From Sphingobium wenxiniae (GTDB taxonomy: Bacteria > Pseudomonadota > Alphaproteobacteria > Sphingomonadales > Sphingomonadaceae), in NCBI RefSeq assembly GCF_007830065.1, contig NZ_VLKK01000006.1:124001-188000 (forward strand): a DNA stretch of 64,000 nucleotides, given 5' to 3'. Below are positions 9,604-18,338 of the stretch, one piece after another. Made by a program: the position numbers and the translations under genes. Within the stretch, counting starts at the first letter, position 1, and every line of letters begins with the position of its first letter. The notes beneath the pieces were generated by a model. It worked only from the letters and a program-made list of their open reading frames with translations. It had not been told where the DNA came from and searched no databases.

Positions 9604-11220
9604 ATGATCTTCGGACGTATCAAGCCTCTGGACGCCATATTGGCCACGGCGGAGAAGAAATCCCTCGTCCGCACATTGGGGCCGATCCAGCTTACGCTTC
9701 TGGGGGTCGGGGCGATCATCGGCACCGGCATTTTCGTTCTGACCGCCGCCGCCGCGCAAAAGGCCGGGCCGGGCATGATGTGGAGCTTCGTGATCGCGGG
9801 GCTGGTCTGCGCCTTCGCGGCGCTGTGCTATTCCGAACTCGCCTCGATGGTGCCGGTTTCGGGGTCCGCCTATACCTATACCTATGCCGTGGTGGGCGAA
9901 CTGCTCGCCTGGATGGTCGGCTGGGCGCTCATCCTCGAATATGCGGTCGCGGCCAGCGCGGTGTCGGTGGGATGGTCCGGCTATTTCATGGGCCTTTTGA
10001 AAAGCGTGACGGGGCTGGAACTGCCGCAGGCGCTGTCCGCCGGTCCCGTGTGGACCATGAACGGATTGATACCCCATGCGGACTTCACCCATGGCTTCAT
10101 CAACATCCCGGCCATTGTGATCGCATTGGCGGTGACGGCGCTGCTGGTGATCGGCACGACGGAAAGCGCGCGCGTCAATGCCGTGCTCGTCGCGATCAAG
10201 GTGGCGGCGCTGACCGCGTTCGTCGTGCTGACGCTGCCGGTGCTGGACACAGGCAATTTCTCGCCCTTCGCCCCTAATGGCTGGTTCGGGCCGGAAGGGA
10301 CCAGCGGCATGGGGATCGTCGGCGCGGCGGCTTCCATCTTCTTCGCCTATGTCGGCTTCGACGCGGTTTCGACCGCCGCCGAGGAAACCAAGAACCCGCA
10401 GCGCAACGTGCCCATCGGCCTGATCGGCAGTCTTGCGATCTGCACCGTCTTCTACCTCTTCGTCGCCGCCGGCGCGATCGGCGCGATCGGCGCGCAGCCG
10501 GTGGTCGGCCCTGACGGCGGGCCGGTAGCGCCCGGATCGCAGGGCTTCGCCATCGCCTGCGCCACCGCCGCCCATGCGGGCGATCTGGTCTGCTCCAACG
10601 AAGCGCTGGCCCATGTCCTGCGCGCGATCAACTGGACGGTGGTGGGAAATGCGCTGGGCCTCGCCGCCAACCTTGCCCTGCCCTCCGTCATCCTGATGAT
10701 GATGTTCGGCCAGACCCGCATCTTCTTCGTCATGGCCCGCGACGGCCTGCTGCCGGACAAGCTCGCCAGCATCCATCCCAGGTTCAAGACGCCCCATGTC
10801 GTCACCATGGTCACGGGCGTCTTCGTCGCCATCGCCGCGGCCCTGCTGCCGGTGGGTCAGTTGGCGGATATCTCCAATTCCGGCACGCTGTTCGCCTTTT
10901 TCATGGTGTCCATCGCCGTGCTGGTGCTGCGCGTGAAGGATGCGGACCGCCACCGGCCTTTCCGCACGCCTCTCGTCTGGGTGATCGCGCCGCTCGCGAC
11001 CGTCGGCTGCGTGTTCCTGTTCCTCAACCTGCCCGTCGACGCGCAGATGGTGCTGCCGATCTGGGGCGGCTTCGGTCTGGTGCTCTATTTCCTCTACGGC
11101 CATCGCAAGAGCCATGTCGGGCGCGGCATCATCGACATTCATGAAGAGGACGCTGACGCGCCGCCCTTGCCGGTGCCCCCGATGCCCGGCGCGCCGACGC
11201 CGGGCGGCAGGGACGCCTGA
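9604..11220 (+). CDS. APC-superfamily cationic amino-acid permease
   Basis: 538-residue integral inner-membrane transporter with about 12-14 hydrophobic segments. The N-terminal LTLLGVGAIIGTGIFVLTAA is the substrate-binding TM1 signature of the CAT/YfnA branch of amino-acid/polyamine/organocation permeases. SGSAYTYTYAVVGELLAW and FFAYVGFDAVSTAAEETKNP are further family marks. The C-terminal tail is cytosolic and Pro-rich. It is divergent from pgeF and convergent with the DJ-1-like gene. The transported amino acid cannot be assigned. Confidence 0.93.
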   Translation: MIFGRIKPLDAILATAEKKSLVRTLGPIQLTLLGVGAIIGTGIFVLTAAAAQKAGPGMMWSFVIAGLVCAFAALCYSELASMVPVSGSAYTYTYAVVGELLAWMVGWALILEYAVAASAVSVGWSGYFMGLLKSVTGLELPQALSAGPVWTMNGLIPHADFTHGFINIPAIVIALAVTALLVIGTTESARVNAVLVAIKVAALTAFVVLTLPVLDTGNFSPFAPNGWFGPEGTSGMGIVGAAASIFFAYVGFDAVSTAAEETKNPQRNVPIGLIGSLAICTVFYLFVAAGAIGAIGAQPVVGPDGGPVAPGSQGFAIACATAAHAGDLVCSNEALAHVLRAINWTVVGNALGLAANLALPSVILMMMFGQTRIFFVMARDGLLPDKLASIHPRFKTPHVVTMVTGVFVAIAAALLPVGQLADISNSGTLFAFFMVSIAVLVLRVKDADRHRPFRTPLVWVIAPLATVGCVFLFLNLPVDAQMVLPIWGGFGLVLYFLYGHRKSHVGRGIIDIHEEDADAPPLPVPPMPGAPTPGGRDA

Positions 11221-11226
11221 TCGAAC

Positions 11227-11256
11227 GGGGCGGGGTTGCGAAGGCGGCTCCGCCCC
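11227..11256 (+). terminator. Hairpin between convergent genes
   Basis: GGGGCGG (11227-11233) pairs with CCGCCCC (11250-11256), followed by TTCCTC. It sits in the 40-base gap between the permease and the DJ-1-like gene and may serve both. Confidence 0.5.
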
Positions 11257-11260
11257 TTCC

Positions 11261-11893
11261 TCATCCCGCGCGGCGCAGACCGGCTGCCGGAGCCTCCCCG
11301 ACAAAGGGCAGGACGTTGGCGATGGCCCTGTCGACATAGGCCGCCTTTTCCCCCACGGGCGCCACATAGTGCAGCGCCGCTTCCGCATCCGCGCGGGTCG
11401 CCAGGCGCAGGATCAGCCAGGCCGCGAGATACTGGCTGGCAAGACAGCCGCCCGCCGTCGCCACATTGCCATGCGCGACGAAGGGGGCTTCGATCACCTC
11501 CACGCCCGCCTCCTCGACCCAGGGCTTCGTCGTCAGGTCGGTGCAGGCGGGGAGCTTGCCGATCAGCCCCAGCTTCGCGAGCAGCAGCGTTCCGGAGCAT
11601 TGCGCCCCGATCAACTGGCGTTCGGGGTCCGGACGGATTTGGCGCAGCATATCGGCGTCTTCCGCGATCCGGCGCGTATGGATGCCGCTGCCGATCAGGA
11701 CCGCATCGGCCTGCGCCGCATAGTCCAGCGGCTCTTGCCGGGCGATGGCGGCGCCGTTCATGGACGTCACGCTTTCCGTCGGCGAGGCGATGGCGATTTC
11801 CCACCCTTGCGGGCGCATCCGGCCCAGAATTCCGGCCGCTATGAAAGAATCGAGTTCATTGAACCCATCGAACGTCAATATGGCTATCCGCAT
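11261..11893 (-). CDS. DJ-1/PfpI-family protein
   Basis: 210 residues of the class-I glutamine amidotransferase-like fold. It starts with MRIAILTFDGFNELDSF, has the acidic residue expected near position 14-16, and carries the nucleophile elbow GAQCSGTLLLAKLG with Cys at about residue 99. The region after it (APFVAHGNVATAGGCLAS) resembles the ThiJ/PfpI branch that includes isonitrile-hydratase-like proteins and transcription-factor domains, but there is no HTH domain. The enzymatic role is not known. Confidence 0.85.
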   Translation of the reverse strand: MRIAILTFDGFNELDSFIAAGILGRMRPQGWEIAIASPTESVTSMNGAAIARQEPLDYAAQADAVLIGSGIHTRRIAEDADMLRQIRPDPERQLIGAQCSGTLLLAKLGLIGKLPACTDLTTKPWVEEAGVEVIEAPFVAHGNVATAGGCLASQYLAAWLILRLATRADAEAALHYVAPVGEKAAYVDRAIANVLPFVGEAPAAGLRRAG

Positions 11894-12126
11894 TCCTGCC
11901 CTGCCTTCTCAAATCCCGGCCTGCCTTGAACAGGTCCATGCGGGCGAATCCAACGCCCGTATAGGGCCAGTCGGCGCGATCCGGCCCTGAAACCCGGCGG
12001 CGTTGCACGTCGAAGCGGGATCAAAACGGCAGATCGGTTGTTTGCGCAGCAGCGGCTCCTTCCGGGGCTTCCCAACCGGGCCGATCGCCACCCTGAACCC
12101 GGCTATCGAGAGAGAGGATCGTCGTC

Positions 12127-14121
12127 ATGGCCCGCTATGACAGGCTTCGGAATCAGATGGTGGATGTCCAGATCGCGCGGCGCGGCGTGCGGGACGAGCA
12201 TGTCCTGGCCGCGATGCGCGCCGTCCCGCGCGAACATTTCGTTATCGAAACGATGGCCGAGTTCGCCTATGAGGATTCCGCCCTGCCGATCCAGGAAGGG
12301 CAGACGATCTCCCAGCCCTATATCGTCGCCGTCATGATCGAGGCGGCGCAGGTGCGCCCGGGCGACCGGGTGCTGGAGGTCGGCGCCGGGTCGGGCTATG
12401 CGGCGGCGGTGCTTGGCCGGATCGCCGGCCGCGTCTTGGCCATCGAACGCCACGAGGCGCTCGGACAACTTGCGGCGGAGCGCATGCGGGCGCTTGGCTA
12501 TGTCAATGTCGATGTGCGGATCGGCGACGGGACAAGGGGATTGCCGGAAGAAGCGCCTTTCGACGCGATCCTGGTCGCGGCGGGCGGGCCGGCCGTGCCG
12601 CACGCGCTCAAGGAGCAGCTGGGGATCGGCGGCCGTCTGGTGATCCCGGTCGGGCAGGCCGGCAACCAGACGCTGTGCAAGGTCACGCGTCATTCCGCGA
12701 CCCGTTATGAAGAGGAGAATCTGGGCGCCGTCACCTTCGTCCCGCTGATCGGCGAACAGGGGTGGCAGGAGGACGGTCGCCGCGCCGCGACCAACCATTT
12801 GCCCGGCGCTTCCCGCGGACAAGGCCCGGCCGGGATGATCGCCGATGCCGCCGAGGATCTGCCCGCCTTCGACGATCCGGCCTTTGGACGGCTGTTCGAC
12901 CGCTTCGCCGACCGGCGCGTCGTGCTTCTGGGCGAGGCAAGCCACGGGAGCAGCGAATTTCATCAGGCCCGCGCCGCGATCACGCGTCACCTGATCGAAT
13001 ATCACGACTTCACCATAGTGGCGGTGGAAGCGGACTGGCCGGATGCAGCGGCGGTCGACCGCTATGTCCGCCATCGCGGCCCTCATGGCGATACGGAACA
13101 GCCCTTCCGGCGCTTTCCGACGTGGATGTGGCGCAATACCGATATCCATGCGCTGATCGCCTGGATGCGCGGCCATAATGCGGGCGTCGACGACATGGCG
13201 CGGCGGGCGGGCTTCTACGGCCTCGACATCTACAATATGTCGGGGTCGATCGGCGCCGTGCTCGACTATCTCGACCGCGTCGATCCCGAAGCGGCGAAGG
13301 TGGCGCGCCAGCGGTACGGCTGCCTCACGCCGTGGCAGACAGACCCCGCAACCTATGGCCGCGCCGCGCTCAGCAAGGGCTATGCGGAATGCGAGCAGGC
13401 GGTGATCGAGCAATGCCGGGACTTGCTGAAGAAGCAGCTCGACTATGCCGCTGCGGACGGGGACGCCTTCCTCGACGCGGCGCAGAACGCCAGGCTGATC
13501 GCGTCGGCCGAGCGCTACTATCGGATCATGTATTATGGCGGCGCGGAAAGCTGGAACCTGCGCGACACCCATATGTTCGAGACGCTGCAAAATCTTCTCG
13601 AAGCCAAGGGGCCGCACGCCCGCGCGATCGTCTGGGCGCACAACAGCCATATCGGCGACGCGCGCTTCACCGACATGGGCGCGGTGCGCGACGAGATCAA
13701 TATCGGCCAGCTCTGCCGCGAGGCGTTCGGGCGCGAGGCGGCGCTCATCGGCTTCGGCACGCATGGCGGCACGGTCGCCGCGGCGGCGGACTGGGACGGC
13801 GCCATGGAGGTGAAGCGGGTGCTCCCTTCCCGCCCCGACAGCTATGAGCGGCTCTGCCACGACAGCGGCAGGGACCGGTTCCTGCTGGACCTTTCTCCCG
13901 GTGCGAACGAGCCGCTCCGACGGCGGCTAGCCGAGCCGCGGCTCGAACGCTTCATCGGCGTCATCTACCGTCCCGAAACCGAGTTGCAGAGCCATTACAG
14001 CCAGGCGATCCTGCCCGAGCAGTTCGACGCCTATGTCTGGTTCGACGAGACGCAGGCGGTGACGCCGCTCGGGCCGGAACATCATCGCGGCGTGCCCGAA
14101 ACCTATCCGTTCGGGGAATAG
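12127..14121 (+). CDS. pcm: Fusion: protein-L-isoaspartate O-methyltransferase + erythromycin-esterase-like domain
   Basis: 664 residues with two domains. Residues 1-215 are a complete PCMT, which repairs isoaspartyl residues using S-adenosylmethionine: MVDVQIARRGVRDEHVLAAM, EGQTISQPYIVA, the SAM loop VLEVGAGSGYAAAVLG and GGRLVIPVG. From about residue 245 to the end is an erythromycin-esterase (EreA/B) type domain with LLGEASHGSSEFHQAR, VEADWPDAA, WAHNSHIGDAR and GFGTHGGTV, the family's His/Glu motifs. The frame is continuous across the junction with no sign of a frameshift. The esterase half is unlikely to reflect drug resistance as such. The start has GAGAGAGGA upstream. Confidence 0.9.
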   Translation: MARYDRLRNQMVDVQIARRGVRDEHVLAAMRAVPREHFVIETMAEFAYEDSALPIQEGQTISQPYIVAVMIEAAQVRPGDRVLEVGAGSGYAAAVLGRIAGRVLAIERHEALGQLAAERMRALGYVNVDVRIGDGTRGLPEEAPFDAILVAAGGPAVPHALKEQLGIGGRLVIPVGQAGNQTLCKVTRHSATRYEEENLGAVTFVPLIGEQGWQEDGRRAATNHLPGASRGQGPAGMIADAAEDLPAFDDPAFGRLFDRFADRRVVLLGEASHGSSEFHQARAAITRHLIEYHDFTIVAVEADWPDAAAVDRYVRHRGPHGDTEQPFRRFPTWMWRNTDIHALIAWMRGHNAGVDDMARRAGFYGLDIYNMSGSIGAVLDYLDRVDPEAAKVARQRYGCLTPWQTDPATYGRAALSKGYAECEQAVIEQCRDLLKKQLDYAAADGDAFLDAAQNARLIASAERYYRIMYYGGAESWNLRDTHMFETLQNLLEAKGPHARAIVWAHNSHIGDARFTDMGAVRDEINIGQLCREAFGREAALIGFGTHGGTVAAAADWDGAMEVKRVLPSRPDSYERLCHDSGRDRFLLDLSPGANEPLRRRLAEPRLERFIGVIYRPETELQSHYSQAILPEQFDAYVWFDETQAVTPLGPEHHRGVPETYPFGE

Positions 14122-14261
14122 GCCGGCGGCGCGCGGACAGATGCCCCGCGCATGTTGAACATCTTTCGACACCGCGTATAGTCGGACAGGTGCATCCAAG
14201 CGGCCGTTCGCGCGTTGGCGCAGAAGAGAACGCGCCAGGCAAATGGAAAGGACCAAGCGCG

Positions 14262-14903
14262 ATGGCGGATTTGCCGGAGCTGGACATCTCCCGCCGGGGC
14301 ATGCTCGGCGGAGGCACGGCGACCGTCGTGATCGCGGCGAGTCCCGTTGCAGCAGCACAGGACAAGGAGCCGATGCAAGCCGATCCGCCCGCGCCGATAC
14401 CGCTCAGCTTCGAGGTGAATGGAGAGAAACGCGATCTCACCCTCGACTCCCGCACCACGCTGCTCGATGCGCTTCGGGAGCATCTGCACCTTACCGGCAC
14501 GAAAAAGGGCTGCGACCATGGCCAATGCGGCGCCTGCACGGTGTTGGTGGACGGCGTGCGGATCAATTCCTGCCTGACACTGGCCGTGATGCACCAGGGC
14601 GACAGGATCACGACCATCGAGGGGCTGGGCACGCCCGATAGGCTGCATCCGATGCAGGCCGCGTTCGTGCAGCATGACGGCTATCAATGCGGCTACTGTA
14701 CGCCGGGGCAGATCTGCTCGGCGGTGGCGGTGCTCGACGAGATCGGGCGCGGGGTGCCCAGCTATGTCGCCGCCGACCTGACGGAGCGTCCCCGGATGAC
14801 CGACATCGAGATGCGCGAGCGGATGAGCGGCAACATCTGCCGGTGCGGCGCCTATTCCAACATCGCCGAGGCGATGGCCCAGGTGGCGGGAGAGCGCGCA
14901 TGA
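14262..14903 (+). CDS. paoA: Periplasmic aldehyde oxidoreductase, 2Fe-2S subunit
   Basis: 213 residues, closely matching E. coli PaoA (YagT). A twin-arginine signal (SRRGMLGGG) is followed by the plant-ferredoxin-like domain with [14 protein letters not shown] for the first [2Fe-2S] cluster, then the alpha-helical domain with [10 protein letters not shown] and NICRCGAY for the second. It transfers electrons from the molybdenum site during oxidation of aldehydes to acids. The ATG at 14262 follows AAAGGA. The stop overlaps the start of paoB by 4 bases, giving translational coupling. Confidence 0.93.
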   Translation: MADLPELDISRRGMLGGGTATVVIAASPVAAAQDKEPMQADPPAPIPLSFEVNGEKRDLTLDSRTTLLDALREHLHLTGTKKGCDHGQCGACTVLVDGVRINSCLTLAVMHQGDRITTIEGLGTPDRLHPMQAAFVQHDGYQCGYCTPGQICSAVAVLDEIGRGVPSYVAADLTERPRMTDIEMRERMSGNICRCGAYSNIAEAMAQVAGERA

Positions 14904-15853
14904 GGGCCTTCACTTATGAACGCGCGGACTCCGCGCGGGATGCTGCCGCCAGGGCGGCGTCCACGCCGGGCGCGAAGTTCATCGCGGGCGGCACCAACCT
15001 GCTGGACCTCATGAAGCTGGAGATCGAGACGCCGCGCCACCTGATCGACGTGAACGGCCTGGGCTTCGACAGGATCGAGAAGACCGGCGACGGCGGCCTT
15101 CGGATCGGCGCGCTGGTCAGGAACACCGACCTGGCCGCCGACATGCGCGTTCGCAAGGATTACGGCGTGCTCAGCCGCGCGCTGCTGGCGGGCGCCAGCG
15201 GGCAGCTGCGCAACAAGGCGACCACCGCCGGCAACCTGCTCCAGCGCACCCGCTGCCCGTATTTCTATGACACCAACCAGCCCTGCAACAAGCGCAAGCC
15301 CGGATCGGGCTGCGCCGCGATCGGCGGCTATTCGCGCCAGCTTGCGGTGATCGGCTCCAGCGAATCGTGTATCGCCACCCATCCGTCCGACATGGCAGTG
15401 GCCCTGCGCGCGCTCGACGCGACGGTGGAGACGGTGAATGCGGCCGGTCAGGCGCGGGCCATTCCCATCGCCGATTTCCACCGCCTGCCCGGCGATACGC
15501 CCCATATCGAAACGGCGCTGGCGCCCGGCGAGTTCATCACCGGCGTGACCCTGCCAAAGCCCATCGGCGGACGGCATTATTATGAGAAAGTGCGTGACCG
15601 CGCCTCCTACGCGTTCGCGCTCGTGTCCGTTGCCGCGGTGATCCACAAGGACGGCACGGGCCGCGTGGCGCTGGGTGGCGTAGCCCATAAGCCGTGGCGC
15701 GTCGAGGCGGCCGAAACGGCGATGCCCGAGGGCGCGCGGGCGGTGTCGGCCCGCCTGCTCGCGGGGGCCAGGCCCACCCATGACAACGCCTTCAAGGTGC
15801 CGCTCGCGGAACGGGCGCTGGCGGCCGTAATGATGCAAGCGAGGACCGCATGA
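14900..15853 (+). CDS. paoB: Periplasmic aldehyde oxidoreductase, FAD subunit
   Basis: 317 residues of the CO-dehydrogenase-like flavoprotein family. The FAD loop is [15 protein letters not shown], and [15 protein letters not shown] binds the pyrophosphate. The segment [21 protein letters not shown] carries the extra cysteines that hold an additional [4Fe-4S] cluster in E. coli PaoB. This subunit has no export signal and is expected to be exported with PaoA by Tat. It overlaps both neighbours by 4 bases. Confidence 0.93.
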   Translation: MRAFTYERADSARDAAARAASTPGAKFIAGGTNLLDLMKLEIETPRHLIDVNGLGFDRIEKTGDGGLRIGALVRNTDLAADMRVRKDYGVLSRALLAGASGQLRNKATTAGNLLQRTRCPYFYDTNQPCNKRKPGSGCAAIGGYSRQLAVIGSSESCIATHPSDMAVALRALDATVETVNAAGQARAIPIADFHRLPGDTPHIETALAPGEFITGVTLPKPIGGRHYYEKVRDRASYAFALVSVAAVIHKDGTGRVALGGVAHKPWRVEAAETAMPEGARAVSARLLAGARPTHDNAFKVPLAERALAAVMMQARTA

Positions 15854-18063
15854 AGTTCGACACGCCGGCCGGCGCCAACCCCATCGACCGCACGGCGGTG
15901 GTCGGCCGGCCCCACGACCGCATAGACGGGCCGCTCAAGACCACCGGCACCGCCCCTTACGCCTATGAGCATCATGCCGAGGTGCGGAACCCCGCCTGCG
16001 GCTACATCCTTGGTTCGGCCATCGGGAAGGGACGGATCGGGGCGATGGACCTGGCCGAGGCGAAGACCGCGCCCGGCGTGCTTGCCATCGTGACCGCGCA
16101 GGATGCGGGCAAGCTGGGCAAGGGGAAATTCAACACCGCCAAACTACTGGGCGGCCCCGATATCGACCATTACCATCAGGCGATCGCGGTGGTCGTCGCC
16201 GAGACGTTCGAGCAGGCCCGGGCCGCGGCAGCGCTGATCCGCGTCGACTATATTCGCGCCAAGGGCCGCTTCGACCTGGCCGAGGAATTGAAGACAGCGC
16301 CGCTTACGGGCAATTCCAACGGCGGCGCGCCGCCCAAGGAAGCCCGCGTCGGCGATTTCGAGCAGGCCTTTGCCGCCGCTCCGGTAACGCTCGACGCCAC
16401 CTACACCACGCCCGACCAGAGCCACATGATGATGGAGCCGTTCGCATCCCTCGCGGCATGGCACGGCGACGAGCTGACAGTCTGGACTTCCAACCAGATG
16501 ATCGACTGGGGACGGACCGACCTTGCCATCACGCTGGGCATCCCCAAGGAGAAGATCCGCTTCCTGTCGCCCTATGTGGGCGGCGGGTTCGGCGGCAAGC
16601 TGTTCCTGCGCGCCGATGCGGTGATGGCCGCTCTGGGGGCAAGAGCGGCGAAACGGCCGGTCAAGGTCGCCATGCCCCGCCCGCTGATGGCCAACAATTC
16701 CACCCACCGCCCGGCGACCGTCCAGCGCATCCGCATCGGCGCGACGCGCGAGGGAACCATCACCGCGATCGCGCATGAGAGCGGATCGGGCGACCTGCCG
16801 GGCGGCCGCCCCGAAACGGCGGTCAACCAGAGCAAGCTGCTCTATGCTGGCGCCAACCGGCTGACGGCGATGCGGCTCGCCGTCCTCGACCTGCCGGAAG
16901 GCAATGCGATGCGCGCACCGGGCGAGGCGCCCGGCATGATGGCGCTTGAAATCGCGATCGACGAGATGGCGGAGAGGTTGGGCATGGACCCGATCGCCTT
17001 TCGGGTGAAGAACGATACGCAGGTCGATCCGGAAAAGCCCGAGCGCCCCTTCTCGGAACGCAACCTCGTCCGCTGCCTGCGCGAGGGGGCGGACCGCTTC
17101 GGCTGGGCGCGCCGCGATCCCCGCCCCGGCCAGGTGCGCGACGGCCGCTGGCTGATCGGCATGGGCATGGCGGCGGCATTCCGGAACAGTTCGCTCGTCC
17201 CGTCCGGCGCGCGCGTGCGGCTCGGCCGGGACGGCATCCTCGTCGTCGAGACGGACATGACCGACATCGGCACCGGCAGCTACACCATCATAGGCCAGAC
17301 CGCGGCCGAAATGCTGGGCCTGCCGCTGAACAAGGTACAGGTGAGGCTGGCCGATTCCCGCTTTCCGGTTTCAGCGGGATCGGGCGGACAGTTCGGCGCC
17401 GCCAGTTCGACGTCGGGGGTCTATGCCGCCTGCCTCAAGCTGCGCGAGGCGGTTGCCCAGCGGCTGGGCTTCAATACCACCGACGCCGTATTCGAAGGCG
17501 GCACGGTGAAGAGCGGCAACCGCTCCGCGGACCTCGCCGACGCCACGCGCGCGGGCGATCTGACCGGCGAAGACAAGGTCGAACCGGGCGACCTTGAAAA
17601 GAAGTACCAGATATCCACCTTCGGCGCGCATTTCGTCGAGGTGGGCGTGGACGCTTATACGGGCGTCATGCGCGTGCGCCGGATGCTGGCGGTCTGCGAC
17701 GCGGGCCGAATCCTCAATCCCAAGACGGCGCGCAGCCAGGTGATCGGGGCGATGACCATGGGCGTGGGCGGCGCGCTGATGGAGGAACTGGCCGTGGACA
17801 AGCGCTTCGGCTTCTTCGTCAATCACGACCTCGCCAGCTACGAAGTGCCCGTGCATCTCGACATTCCACATCAGGAAGTGCTGTTCCTCGACGGAACCGA
17901 CGACAAGGCCAGTCCGATGAAGGCGAAGGGCGTGGGCGAGCTTGGCCTGTGCGGCGTAGGCGCGGCGGTCGCGAACGCGGTCTATAATGCGACCGGTGTG
18001 CGCGTGCGCGACTATCCGGTGACGCTCGAAAAGCATCTGGACCGCCTGCCCGGGGCCGCCTGA
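15850..18063 (+). CDS. paoC: Periplasmic aldehyde oxidoreductase, molybdopterin subunit
   Basis: 737 residues of the xanthine-oxidase family. The start is [26 protein letters not shown]. The molybdopterin-binding glycine loops include [10 protein letters not shown] and [12 protein letters not shown], and the C-terminal [12 protein letters not shown] carries the base-catalyst glutamate. It oxidises aromatic and other aldehydes in the periplasm. No paoD (XdhC-like cofactor insertion factor) gene follows; the next gene is an unrelated GGDEF-EAL protein. Confidence 0.93.
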   Translation: MKFDTPAGANPIDRTAVVGRPHDRIDGPLKTTGTAPYAYEHHAEVRNPACGYILGSAIGKGRIGAMDLAEAKTAPGVLAIVTAQDAGKLGKGKFNTAKLLGGPDIDHYHQAIAVVVAETFEQARAAAALIRVDYIRAKGRFDLAEELKTAPLTGNSNGGAPPKEARVGDFEQAFAAAPVTLDATYTTPDQSHMMMEPFASLAAWHGDELTVWTSNQMIDWGRTDLAITLGIPKEKIRFLSPYVGGGFGGKLFLRADAVMAALGARAAKRPVKVAMPRPLMANNSTHRPATVQRIRIGATREGTITAIAHESGSGDLPGGRPETAVNQSKLLYAGANRLTAMRLAVLDLPEGNAMRAPGEAPGMMALEIAIDEMAERLGMDPIAFRVKNDTQVDPEKPERPFSERNLVRCLREGADRFGWARRDPRPGQVRDGRWLIGMGMAAAFRNSSLVPSGARVRLGRDGILVVETDMTDIGTGSYTIIGQTAAEMLGLPLNKVQVRLADSRFPVSAGSGGQFGAASSTSGVYAACLKLREAVAQRLGFNTTDAVFEGGTVKSGNRSADLADATRAGDLTGEDKVEPGDLEKKYQISTFGAHFVEVGVDAYTGVMRVRRMLAVCDAGRILNPKTARSQVIGAMTMGVGGALMEELAVDKRFGFFVNHDLASYEVPVHLDIPHQEVLFLDGTDDKASPMKAKGVGELGLCGVGAAVANAVYNATGVRVRDYPVTLEKHLDRLPGAA

Positions 18064-18338
18064 CCGACCTTCCCGGCACCATGCGCCGTGAGGCGTCCGG
18101 GCAATGACCTCTCTTGTCGCGTCCCCCCAATCCGGGTTTGCTTTTGGCCATATGTAGTTGCAGCCCCGATCCTGCGCGATGGTTGTTTTCGGCCAGGAGC
18201 GGACATTTCCCCTCATCCGTTGGCCATTCAGCGCGCTTCGGAAATGCGATGGCGGAGTCTGCGGCGTCCCTTTCATTGCGGGTTGTTAACTAATAGCCGG
18301 TAGGATTTTTCGGAGCAGCAGCAAGAGCTTGGATTGAG

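Noticed and set aside
9451..11388. Very long minus-strand open frame continuing upstream of pgeF
   Set aside because: It is antisense to the amino-acid permease, has no family features and is His/Arg/Asp-rich low-complexity text typical of GC-rich shadows; homology begins at the ATG at 9450.
12103..13860. 585-codon minus-strand open frame opposite the PCMT-esterase fusion
   Set aside because: No recognisable domain; it mirrors the codon pattern of the real gene.
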